Positions 1-9,300 of a stretch of DNA of 64,000 nucleotides are shown here, piece by piece. Position 1 is the first letter of the stretch; each line of letters opens with the position of its first letter. A model generated the notes under the pieces. That model searched no databases. It saw only the letters and a list, made by a program, of their open reading frames with translations, and was not told the DNA's origin. Source of the DNA: Pseudogymnoascus destructans (lineage: Eukaryota > Ascomycota > Leotiomycetes > Thelebolales > Thelebolaceae); contig NW_020167524.1 of assembly GCF_001641265.1 (NCBI RefSeq), forward strand, positions 1-64,000, written 5' to 3'. The position numbers were made by a program, and so were the translations under genes.

Positions 1-1623
1 GCTCTCAGCAGACGGACCGACTACGCCGGCCCAAAGGAAGAAAGACCTAGAGCAATTCTGAAGAAAACAGATGCAGGAATACAGTACAACGAGTTACTAG
101 CGACGATCTCAGTCATCGAAGATACAGAACTCGAGGAAAGACTCAAGAAAGCTTACGCAACAGACGAATGCGCCAAGCGAGTCTTGTCCAAAGTCGAAGG
201 CGACTTCACCATCGACGAACAAGGATTGATTCGATACAAAGGGTTAGTGTATGTCCCAAGTCAAATGAGACGCCCGCTGGTGCAAGAACAACACTCGTTA
301 CCAGCACACGGTCATCAGGGAGTAACGCGAACCTTCGAACGAATCACTCGACACTACTACTTCCCAGGTATGAGGAAGCAGGTAGAGACAGTGGTAAGAG
401 AGTGCGACATTTGCAGCAAGTCAAAATCCAATAGGCACCTGCCATACGGACAACTCAAGTCGACACCAGTACCAAAAGGAGCGTGGAAATCAATAGCTTT
501 GGACTTCATCGTCAAGCTTCCACCCTCCAAGGACCCGTTAACAGGAATAGAATATGACTCTATCCTCGTCATCACGGAAAGACTCACGAAATATGGGAAG
601 TTTATACCATATCTAGAAGCTAGCGACGCCGAGGCGCTCGCATATACCTTCATTCGAGTCATATTAGCCGATCATGGGATGCCAGAAGAAATCATCTCAG
701 ATAGAGACAAGCTCTTTACTTCGAAATTCTGGAAATCATTGATGGCGCTACTGGGAACAAATCATAAGCTGTCAACAGCTTTTCATCCCCAGACAGACGG
801 CCAAACAGAAAGATTAAATCAGACCCTTGAACAGTACCTGCGAAGCTATGTCAATCATCAACAGGATAACTGGGTTCAGATCTTACCCATCGCACAGTTT
901 GCATATAACAGCGCGATGACAGAAGCAACGAAAGTCTCACCGTTCTTTGCCAATTACGGCTACCAGCCAGAAGCATATAGGCAACCAAGACCGGATGAAT
1001 CACGAGCTGAACAAGCCCTGATCGTGGTGGAACAACTGAAATCGTTCCACGAACAACTTGCGACGGACATCCAATTCTTAAATGAACGATCCGCCGCATA
1101 CGCAAACAAGAAGCGCAGTATGGAACCTGCCTTCAAGGAGGGGGATAAAGTATACCTACTCCGGAAACATATCAAAACGAAACGACCAAGCACAAAGTTG
1201 GACTTCAAGAAATTGGGACCATTCAAAATATTGAACAAAGTCAGCTCAGTTAATTACAGACTGCAGCTACCCAAGAAGTCTAGACTACACCCGGTATTTC
1301 ATGTCTCACTACTGGAACCAGCAAGAGGAAATACCCCAGTTGCGACCGACACCGAACTCCAACCCGAGAATGAGATAATCGAATATGAGGTCGAAGCGAT
1401 CCTAGACAGAAGGTTAGTAGGACGTCGAGAAGAGTTTTTGATAAAATGGGAAAATTACGAACCTACGGATAATTCGTGGGAACCAACAAGGAACATCAGC
1501 AAGGAACTGCTGGAGGAATATCGACGCCGCCATCCGCCAGCCATTGATCCCAAGATGCAGGGGAGTAGGCCAGTGGATCGGAGGAAGCGGGGGTCCCGGT
1601 TACAGACGAGGAGGCAGCGCTAA
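1..1623 (+). CDS. Ty3/gypsy Pol polyprotein, C-terminal part (integrase with chromodomain), 5' partial
   Basis: The frame is open from base 1 to the TAA at 1621-1623. The first residues (ALSRRTDY) are the usual sequence just after RNase H. An HHCC zinc-binding domain follows (HSLPAHGHQG with the CDIC pair). Then comes the integrase core: first Asp in LDFIVKLP, second in SDRDKLFT, Glu in TDGQTERLNQ. A GPF module (KLGPFKILN) and a chromodomain (EYEVEAILDRR to NSWEPTRNI) end the protein, with a short basic tail. Family knowledge: integrase joins element cDNA to the host chromosome, and the chromodomain of chromoviruses steers insertion toward modified histones. No stop or frameshift is visible, so this part could be functional. 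The last 128 bp overlap the convergent ORF on the other strand. Confidence 0.93.
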   Translation, partial: ALSRRTDYAGPKEERPRAILKKTDAGIQYNELLATISVIEDTELEERLKKAYATDECAKRVLSKVEGDFTIDEQGLIRYKGLVYVPSQMRRPLVQEQHSLPAHGHQGVTRTFERITRHYYFPGMRKQVETVVRECDICSKSKSNRHLPYGQLKSTPVPKGAWKSIALDFIVKLPPSKDPLTGIEYDSILVITERLTKYGKFIPYLEASDAEALAYTFIRVILADHGMPEEIISDRDKLFTSKFWKSLMALLGTNHKLSTAFHPQTDGQTERLNQTLEQYLRSYVNHQQDNWVQILPIAQFAYNSAMTEATKVSPFFANYGYQPEAYRQPRPDESRAEQALIVVEQLKSFHEQLATDIQFLNERSAAYANKKRSMEPAFKEGDKVYLLRKHIKTKRPSTKLDFKKLGPFKILNKVSSVNYRLQLPKKSRLHPVFHVSLLEPARGNTPVATDTELQPENEIIEYEVEAILDRRLVGRREEFLIKWENYEPTDNSWEPTRNISKELLEEYRRRHPPAIDPKMQGSRPVDRRKRGSRLQTRRQR

Positions 1624-2062
1624 CTGCCTGTTCCTCGGCCTCAACAGCGTCACGCTTCTCAGCAGCCACACGTTCGGCCTCCTCTGCCGCATCAAGCTCG
1701 TCGAGGGTTTTCAAACCTCGCCGGAGCATATCTTTACCACGGGTTCGGATGAGGCGTTTCTGCTTCCGCAGACGAAGTAACTTCGAAAGGGTTTCTTCCT
1801 CTTCGCGATCCAGGCGATCCTCCTCCCGTTCGAGCTTCACCCAGTCGGGATGCTCAGGACCCATACAGTCACACTTTTCTTTCAAGTTGCGACGAACGCA
1901 CTCGGCGCACCGCCGTGAATCATTTGGAGACGACACGCAAGTAACGTTTCGCCTCACGCAGTTCGAACAAGAATCCATTTCGGGTAGTTCGTATCCGTGG
2001 TTCTTTATTCGACGGACAAGATCGTTGCGTTCCTGGAGTTTGCGGGCAGTGTCAGTAGGCAT
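1496..2062 (-). CDS. Convergent Cys-rich, coiled-coil-like ORF of the Ty3 element
   Basis: This ORF runs opposite to pol, and its 3' end overlaps the last 128 bp of pol. The ATG at 2062 (MPTDTARKLQ) is preferred; an in-frame ATG at 2110 is also open. The N-terminal third has two zinc-knuckle-like modules, CSNCVRRNVTC and CAECVRRNLKEKCDC, spaced somewhat like fungal Zn2Cys6 binuclear clusters. The middle is a long charged helix (EREEDRLDREEEETLSKLLRLRKQKR), probably a coiled coil. The C-terminus is Ser/Ala-rich. About 189 aa, no intron needed. From memory, similar proteins are often annotated as hypothetical next to fungal gypsy elements; a function is not established. A second Ty3 element near 24 kb has the same layout. 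Confidence 0.7.
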   Translation of the reverse strand: MPTDTARKLQERNDLVRRIKNHGYELPEMDSCSNCVRRNVTCVSSPNDSRRCAECVRRNLKEKCDCMGPEHPDWVKLEREEDRLDREEEETLSKLLRLRKQKRLIRTRGKDMLRRGLKTLDELDAAEEAERVAAEKRDAVEAEEQAVSAASSSVTGTPASSDPLAYSPASWDQWLADGGVDIPPAVPC

Positions 2063-2142
2063 GTTGCATGTTGAAGGACTCGCTGAGGAGCAGCAGAGTC
2101 CCGGGGACATGGACGTACTTATAGGATTCGAGACGAATGCCC

Positions 2143-2158
2143 AGGGGAAGGGAGCGAG
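2143..2158 (+). promoter_or_regulatory. Polypurine tract of the Ty3 element
   Basis: A 16-base all-purine run lies immediately before the TG of the 3' LTR. This is the expected position of the plus-strand priming site for reverse transcription. It supports placing the LTR start at 2159. Confidence 0.75.
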
Positions 2159-2633
2159 TGTTACGACGGAACAAGAAGGCTGGCCAACTACAGGACAGGA
2201 AGGAGGGAGGTCGCATGAGACCGGCCCTGGTACCTGGAGGGGCAGCGGGGAATAGTAGTTCCGAAAGTATCACGTGACGGACTCGCAGGATGATGAGAAG
2301 AGTCCTAAGAGTCCAGGACTCCGAGGACTCGAGTGAGTTCCCAGGAGTCCACTAGGCACGTGATGGACTCGCAGGATGATGAGAAGAGTCCTAAGAGTCC
2401 AGGACTCCAAGGACTCGAGTGAGTTCCCAAGAGTCCACTAGGCACGACGCCACTATATAAGTAGATAGTATTTCCTTAGATAGGAGCTTCGTGCTCAACT
2501 CAATACAGTATTTGTTATATACTAGTAACGTGTTACTTGAAGCCTTTGTGTCTGATCCCCTGCCTCCTCTGATAAGTAAACCTTTACGCAAGAGAACCTC
2601 TGTGTCTTCTATCGTTTAGAAGTCAGCGTTACA
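2159..2633 (+). repeat. 3' LTR of the Ty3 element (475 bp)
   Basis: It starts TGTTACGACG and ends AGCGTTACA, so it is TG...CA bounded. The same sequence recurs as a 389-bp solo LTR at 59581-59969 with about two substitutions by eye. The extra 86 bp here come from a tandem duplication at 2271-2442. A TATATAAG box near 2453 and the following transcribed-looking stretch fit U3/R organisation. Confidence 0.9.
2271..2442 (+). repeat. 86-bp tandem duplication inside the LTR
   Basis: Two copies, 2271-2356 and 2357-2442, differ at about three positions. Each begins CACGTGA, so the duplication doubles an E-box-like CACGTG site in the presumed U3 promoter region. The solo LTR at 59581 has a single copy. 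Confidence 0.9.
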
Positions 2634-2726
2634 GTAACACGTTACAGTATTGTAAAGAATACTATATTGAGTTGAGCACGAAGCTCCTATCTAAGGAAAT
2701 ACTATCACTTATATAGTGGCGTCATG
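2634..2726 (-). repeat. Inverted partial LTR abutting the Ty3 LTR
   Basis: This stretch is the reverse complement of the TATA-to-middle part of the adjacent LTR, with scattered differences and a small internal rearrangement. It begins at the first base after the LTR end. It is an older, truncated copy of the same or a related LTR family in opposite orientation. Confidence 0.8.
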
Positions 2727-2740
2727 CCAAAGGGATATCC

Positions 2741-2861
2741 GTGGATAACATGGATAACATAATATCCATGATATCCAATGTTATCCATCACCTGATATTC
2801 TGTGGATCCCTGTGGATAACATGGATAACATAATATCCAAGATATCCAATGTTATCCATCA
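2741..2861. repeat. Palindrome-rich 71-bp-period tandem repeat, two copies
   Basis: Two copies (from 2741 and from 2812) of a block rich in GGATAACAT/ATGTTATCC inverted motifs. Each copy could fold back on itself. Origin unknown; possibly the end of another mobile element. Confidence 0.7.
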
Positions 2862-2899
2862 CGTGAGGTTGCAGCCGTAAGCGCTAGCCATAGCACTAG

Positions 2900-4906
2900 C
2901 ACTTAGCCATAACAGATAGCTCCAAAAGCTTCTACAACCCTCTATGATTCATTACACATCATCGCTCCTTAGTTAACCACAAGATTAGTTAAGTTATGAC
3001 ATAATTTGTCTATAGGGGTACTCTGACCTTGGACCTCCTTTCACTTCCTATAGGCTAGGAACCTAAGAGATGGTTCTATGGGATTCTCTTACATTGACTA
3101 CAGTTACCAAGCCTGGTTAGTAATGGAAAGTTGGAAAATGAGAGATCTACATGTAATGGTGGGTGCACCAGATGTGAGAATCTAGCCACCCAAGGAAGGG
3201 ATGAATTTACTAAGACAACACACTGTCTTAGAAAACAGAGCCAAAGGGTCATAGCTTAGACTATTCCACAACACAGCAATCAGGTGTGTGATGTAGTGAA
3301 GTGGTTCAGACAAGTTGCAACAAATGTTGAGTCTGGGAACTCAGGGGTAAGTCAGAGGTTAACACCTCACTGACTTTTCAGAAACAAGGAGTAACAAGAT
3401 GAATGCTTGGAAGCTTGGAAAAGACGTGGAAGTATGTGATAGTCGATTTACTGTATTGTCTGCTTGCCCTTTCTTAAGGAAAGGGCAATCCTATTTATGC
3501 TAAAGGAATGTAGTTCTCTCATTTTCCAAGACTTTCCATGACTTACCAGGCTTGGTAACTGTAGTCGATGTAAGAGAATCCCATAGAACCATCTCTTAGG
3601 TTCGTAGCCTATAGGAAGTAAAAGGAGGTCCAAGGTCAGAGTACCCCTATAGACAAATTATGTCATAGACAAATTATGTCATAGACAAATTATGTCATAG
3701 ACAAATTATGTCATAGACAAATTATGTCATAGACAAATTATGTCATAGACAAATTATGTCATAACTTAACCAATCTTGTGGGAAACTAAAGAGCGATGAT
3801 ATGTAATGAATCATAGAGGTTCGTAGGAGCTTTTAGAGCTATCGTTCATGCTCCTAGGCCTCTAGTTGGTAGAGATATGTCATGTGGTAGTATAAGTGAT
3901 GTCATGTAATGAATCATAGAGGGTTGTAGAGATATGCTATGTGGTAATATCAGCCCAGTAACTAAGGAGCGATGACGTGTAATGAATCATAGATGGTTGT
4001 AGCAATCGTTGAGTAGTATTGCTCTTGTTGTTGGTGTGATAAGCCAAAATATGTATAGTGACTTGTAGGTTTGAGGAGGAGATTTCCAAGTTTGCTCTTG
4101 AGTTTGATAGCAAACTGAGTGCAACGAATGTCAGTATGACACTACACTCCTTTAGCATAAATAGGATTGCCCTTTCCTTAAGAAAGGGCAAGCAGACAAT
4201 ACAGTAAATCGACTATCACATACTTCTACATCTTTTCCAAGCTTCCAAGCATTGATCTTGTTACTCCTTGTTTCTGAAAAGTCAGTGAGGTGCTAACCTC
4301 GACTTATCCCTGAGTTCTCAGACTCAACATTTGTTACAACTTATCTAAACCACTCCACTACATCATACACCTGATTGCTGCATTGTGGAATAGTCTAAGC
4401 TACAACCCTTTGGCTCTTTTTCCTAAGACAGTGTGTTGTCTTAGTAAAATCATCCCTTCCTTGGGTGGCTAGATTCTCACATCTGGTGCACCCACCATTA
4501 CAATTATGTCATAACTTAACCAATCTTGTAGGTAACTAAGGAGCAATGACGTGTAATGAATCATAGACGGTTGTAGAAGCTTTTGGAGCTATCGTTCATG
4601 TTCCTAGGCCTCTAGTTGATAGAGATATGTCATGTGTAGTATTAGCCCAGTAACTAAGGAGTGATGTCATGTAATGAATCATAGAGGGTTGTAGAGATAT
4701 GCTATGTGGTCATATCGGCCCAGTAACTAAGGAGCAATGACGTGTAATGAATCATAGAGGGTTGTAGCAATCGTTGAGTAGTATTGCTCTTGTTGTTGGT
4801 GTGACAAGCCAAAATATGTATAGTGACTTGTAGGTTTGAGGAGGAGATTTCTAAGTTTGCTCTTGAGTTTGATAGCAAACTGAGTGCAACGAATGTCAGT
4901 ATGACA
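2900..4906. repeat. Nested foldback-like repeats (long inverted repeats)
   Basis: The core copy is 3152-4502, starting TGTAATGGTGGGTGCACC and ending in the exact inverse GGTGCACCCACCATTACA, with inverted arms of roughly 350 bp. The left arm continues through modular AT-rich sequence to CAGTATGACA near 4141. Flanking stretches 2900-3151 and 4503-4906 are further copies of the modular part in both orientations. A short block resembling ATGAATCATAGAGGGTTGTAG recurs several times. No transposase is encoded. Copies of the same family lie at 22529-23464 (single arm), 26037-26209 (fragment) and 59370-61488. No convincing target duplication was found. Non-autonomous foldback-type transposon is the best description, but the class is not proven. 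Confidence 0.75.
3649..3760 (+). repeat. 16-bp unit repeated seven times
   Basis: Seven perfect head-to-tail copies of ATAGACAAATTATGTC. Other copies of the same foldback module in the window have one unit, so this is a local expansion within the repeat. Confidence 0.97.
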
Positions 4907-5252
4907 CCCAGGAGAATAACCGCTAATTGTTAGGTTCTTAATCCACTTCAGAAGTATCGTCTCTTGCGCTTGATAAACTATGCTGTTGCTGACGGGCTTG
5001 AGAGCGTGTCAAACCTCCATTGGCGCGACGCGTCACAGAACTCTTAGGTAACCCTAGCACTTTCTCAGCGTGATATGCGCTCTTATACTTCCCAGATTTG
5101 ACGTCTAATACTGCTTGAGCTATTAAAGTCTCACGTTCAGCAATACCCAGGTATTCACGACGATTCATTGTTGAGTTATTTACAATTATCTGAAGTTAGT
5201 GGGGTAAATCCACCGCGTTACCCAGTCCCCCGCATTACACCGTCACTTACGT
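4907..5252 (-). pseudogene. Truncated Fot1/pogo-like transposon, transposase N-terminus
   Basis: On the minus strand an ATG at 5168 starts MNRREYLGIAERETLIAQ, matching the N-terminus of the Fot1-like copy at 57985. The helix-turn-helix region ends GLPKSSVTRR. A 2-base deletion relative to that copy shifts the frame after about residue 65. The element is cut at 4907 by foldback sequence, so the DDE catalytic domain is absent. The terminal inverted repeat ends ACTTACGT at 5252, followed by TA at 5253-5254, as expected for Tc1/mariner-type insertion. Confidence 0.85.
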
Positions 5253-6378
5253 TAACTCAATATATTTATGCATGACCAATTACATCGACTTAACGAGATA
5301 ATACTGTACGGAGTTTGGTCCGCAATGGATGACTAAGCATACTCATATACGTATATTGCACTAGATACAGATACGGAATGAATAGAGTTCGTAGATAGGG
5401 ACGAGTTAAGGCCACGAAGGTGTCGAAGAGCCGCATTTGCATTATTATTTAACGCCGACTTTGTGTTTGGGGCCACCAAATTTCCCCTCAACTCCATATA
5501 TTGGAAGTCTCTGGACTTATGGAGTAGTACCCACTAGGTAGTGGGTACTACTATGCCGCTGTGGTGGAAGATGTTAGAGAATATACGGAGTATAATTTGA
5601 AACATTACTCTCATGCACTGGCTAATTACGGATAGGGGCAAAAGTCAATGAACCATAGTAGTAGGTTGTTGGCCCTACCAGTATACTGTAATGTACTCTG
5701 TATACTCCGTACAATACGTACGTACGTATTTGGAATAAAGAATGACACAGAACGGCCCAGTCTGAGAATCGAAGTTAACTCATCTCGTACCTGCAGTTCA
5801 GTAACAGTACTTAAGCTTAGTCGTTCTACTCGAAAGGAGACTTTGCACAATATGTCATTATTGGCATTGATTGGCGTTAACTTCTGAACTTTTCTGAACT
5901 TTGCTGATGTTCCTCGCCGAGTTTACTACCTAGTAAACATGCCCTTCCCGAAGTAACTAAGTGGCTGCCGCGCCCTTCCGTATTGGTGCAAATTACGGTT
6001 CATATCATCATCATCATCAACTTCGCTGTGACATATTGCCACGCAAAAACATCTTTGTCTCGGTCCGACGAATTGTGGTTTTTGTTACCGCTTTGCCGCC
6101 CTCTAGTGCATTTACATTACTCTTGCCCCGTCGCCGCAGACGCTGCTGCCACCTCGCCGCTTCTGCTGGTATTAGCGATCCGTAGGATAAAACGAATAAC
6201 CTCCACCCCAACCCCGGGTTTTAGCAATTGCGACCTCCCCCCTCCTTATCAACACACGATACAGATTAATGATCGCTATGCCCGTCACTATCACATTCAA
6301 CAAAGGCGCATAATTCCCAACAGCGCTGGCGGACGTTCGACAGAAGCCGGGCAGTAGCCCAGACAATACCTCCTCGCC
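5253..6378. other. Intergenic region upstream of the flippase gene
   Basis: No convincing gene. It holds a perfect palindrome at 5523-5552 (14-bp arms, 2-base loop) and a possible 128-bp miniature element at 5584-5711 bounded by the inverted pair TACGGAGTATA / TATACTCCGTA. It also holds a short ATC repeat near 6006 and the presumed promoter and 5' UTR of the gene starting at 6379. Confidence 0.6.
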
Positions 6379-9300
6379 ATGGCCGACCAGCCTCGCCCTG
6401 GGGACCACGAAGACCTCGAGGATGGCACAACGCCGGCGCCTACAAAACGCACCAGATGGGCCACACGGAAGCTGAAAGGGAGGCAGGGCAGCCACAAGAG
6501 GGTATCGATCCTTGAGCGCCTGCAGAAAGGCCAGAATGAGAAGAAGCGCGATTCCAGTGGGGCTGAGAGCACCAGCAACCCCAGCGTCATGAACACCGTC
6601 GTAGAAGAGGAGGAGGAAGAGGAAGAGGTGGAAGCGACTGAGGAGAGTCAAGACGGACCTGGTCCACGCTCTGTGTTTGTCAACATGACACTGCCACCCG
6701 ATGCTGTTGATGCCAATGGCCATCCGACGGCAAGTTATGAGAGAAATAAGATTCGGACAGCGAAGTACACACCGTTGAGTTTCATACCGAAGAACTTGTG
6801 GTACCAGTTCCACAACATTGCGAACATATATTTCCTTTTCCTCGTTATCCTTTCCGTAAGTATCACCAGCCACCCCAATCAATCTCACTCACTGATTCTG
6901 TGCGGCAGATCTTCAGCATTTTCGGTGCTGTTAACCCGGGACTCAACGCTGTACCTCTGATTGTCGTCGTTTTCATTACAGCTGTGAAGGATGCCGTCGA
7001 AGATTGGCGACGAACTATTCTCGATAATGAACTCAATAATTCCACGGTCCACCGCCTCGTCCAGTGGACGAATGTCAACATCAGTTCCGAAGACGTCTCA
7101 TTATGGCGAAGGATAAAGAAAGCCACAACAAGAGGCATCAAGATAATATACTTGGCGATAAAGGCCCTCTTCAAGCGCAACTCGGAAAGGAAGGGGAAGT
7201 CATACGGGGAGCGTGCAGTGGACACCCAGCGTGCATCATTCGAAACCACTGCGACTAGACGCCAGTCAGCATACTCCCAACGCATGTCGTATGCATCCGC
7301 AAGGGAGGATATTCAAATGACCCCTGTTCCGTCCCCAAATCCTCGCCAGAATATCAGCGGGTCCTCGAACCCGTTCGACTCAGCAGCCGACTTCGATGCG
7401 GACAATGCCGTGGTTATCGGCCATTACCAAGGCGACGTTGTAAACCGCCGCCTCCCTGTGTCTAAAAAGGCGAGGTTCCATCAGGATTATTGGAAGAACG
7501 TTCAAGTTGGAGATTTCCTACGAATTTATAATGACGACCAGATCCCAGCCGATGTTGTCATTTTGGCTACATCGGATCCCGACGGAGCCTGCTACGTCGA
7601 AACGAAGAATCTGGATGGCGAAACTAATCTTAAGCTTCGCCATGCATTGCAGTGCGGACAATCGCTCAAACATGCGAGAGACTGTGAACAGGCCCAGTTT
7701 GTTATCGAGAGTGAACCGCCGCAACCAAACTTGTACCAATATAGCGGTGTCGCCCGTTGGACGCAGGAGGATAAGAGCAACCCTCACGGACCGGGCCAAC
7801 CTATGGCAGAACCGATCTCCATTAACAACATGCTCCTACGAGGCTGCAATTTACGGAATACTGAGTGGGCCCTTGGTGTGGTCATGTTCACCGGATTCGA
7901 TTCCAAAATTATGCTCAACTCAGGAATGACGCCTAGCAAGCGCTCAAGAATAGCACGAGAACTCAACTGGAATGTTGTGTATAACTTCATTATTCTCTTC
8001 TTTATGTGCTTCATTTCTGGTCTTGTTGAAGGCCTTGCTTGGGCTAGAACTGATAAGTCGCTGCATTATTTCGACTATCCAGACACAGCAGCCCCTGTCT
8101 CAGGGCTCATCACGTTTTGGGCTGCTGTTATTTTACTTCAGAACTTGGTCCCCATCGCCCTCTTTATCTCTTTGGAAATTATCAAAACGCTCCAGGCGGT
8201 CTTTATCTACAGCGATATACACATGTACTACGATAAACTCGACTACCCCTGCACCCCCAAGTCGTGGAATATTTCGGATGACGTCGGTCAGATTGAATAC
8301 ATTTTCTCTGACAAGACTGGGACATTGACGCAGAACGTTATGGAATTCAAGAAGGCTACTGTCAATGGAATTCCGTACGGAGAAGCTTACACCGAAGCCC
8401 AAGCTGGCATGCAGCGTCGTCAAGGCATTGACGTCGTCAAGGAGGCAGCTAAAGCGCAGGTGCAGATCGCCGATGCACGCGTTAAAATGATCGCAGAGAC
8501 GCGCCGGCTTCACAATAACCCTTATCTTCACGATGATGATCTAACTTTTATCGCCCCCGACTACATCGCTGATCTTGGTGGTGAGTCAGGAGAAGAGCAA
8601 AAGCAAGCCACCCGACAGTTTATGCTGGCACTTTCTTTGTGCCACAGTGTCATCGCCGAAATTACGCCAGGCGATCCACCCAAAATGGAGTTCAAGGCTC
8701 AGTCTCCGGATGAGGCGGCCCTAGTTGCTACAGCAAGGGATGTTGGCTTCACAGTCGTCGGGAACTCACATCACGGAATAAAAGTCAACGTTCTTGGCGA
8801 CGAACAAGAATATACTGTCTTGAATACGCTAGAATTCAACTCAACGCGCAAGCGCATGAGTGCCATTATTCGGATGCCAGATGGGAAGATTATGCTGTTC
8901 TGTAAGGGTGCAGACAGCATCATTTATGCTCGCTTGAAGACTGGCGAACAGAAGGAGCTTCGTCAATCAACGGCGGAACATTTGGAAATGTTCGCTAGGG
9001 AAGGTCTAAGAACACTATGCATTGCGCAAAGAACTCTGGACGAAGAAGAATATCAAATATGGAACAAGGAACACGAGTTAGCCGCAGCCGCCATTAATGA
9101 CCGAGAGGAGAAGTTGGAACGCGTGTCCGAGATGATTGAGCAGGAGCTTACTCTACTTGGAGGGACTGCCATTGAGGATCGTTTACAAGAAGGCGTCCCA
9201 GATACCATTGCTCTGCTTGCTGAGGCCGGTATCAAGTTGTGGGTTCTGACTGGTGATAAGGTTGAGACGGCCATCAACATTGGCTTTTCCTGCAATTTAT

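Larger units (their letters stand above)
1..2633 (+). mobile_element. Ty3/gypsy chromodomain LTR retrotransposon, 3' part
   Basis: The window opens inside a Ty3/gypsy element. In order there are the end of the RNase H/connection region, integrase with chromodomain, a convergent Cys-rich ORF, a polypurine tract and a complete 3' LTR. The gag, protease and reverse transcriptase parts and the 5' LTR lie outside the window. The pol frame is open with no internal stop, and the LTR differs by only about two substitutions (plus one tandem duplication) from a solo LTR at 59581-59969. The element is therefore probably young. No target duplication can be tested because the left end is missing. Confidence 0.9.

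Noticed and set aside
3649..3760. Regular direct repeats that could look like a CRISPR array
   Set aside because: The 16-bp units are contiguous with no spacers and lie in a eukaryotic transposon; it is a simple tandem expansion.
6172..7285. Long minus-strand reading frames opposite the flippase 5' end
   Set aside because: They are antisense to a well-supported P4-ATPase, have compositional amino-acid bias and no family features.
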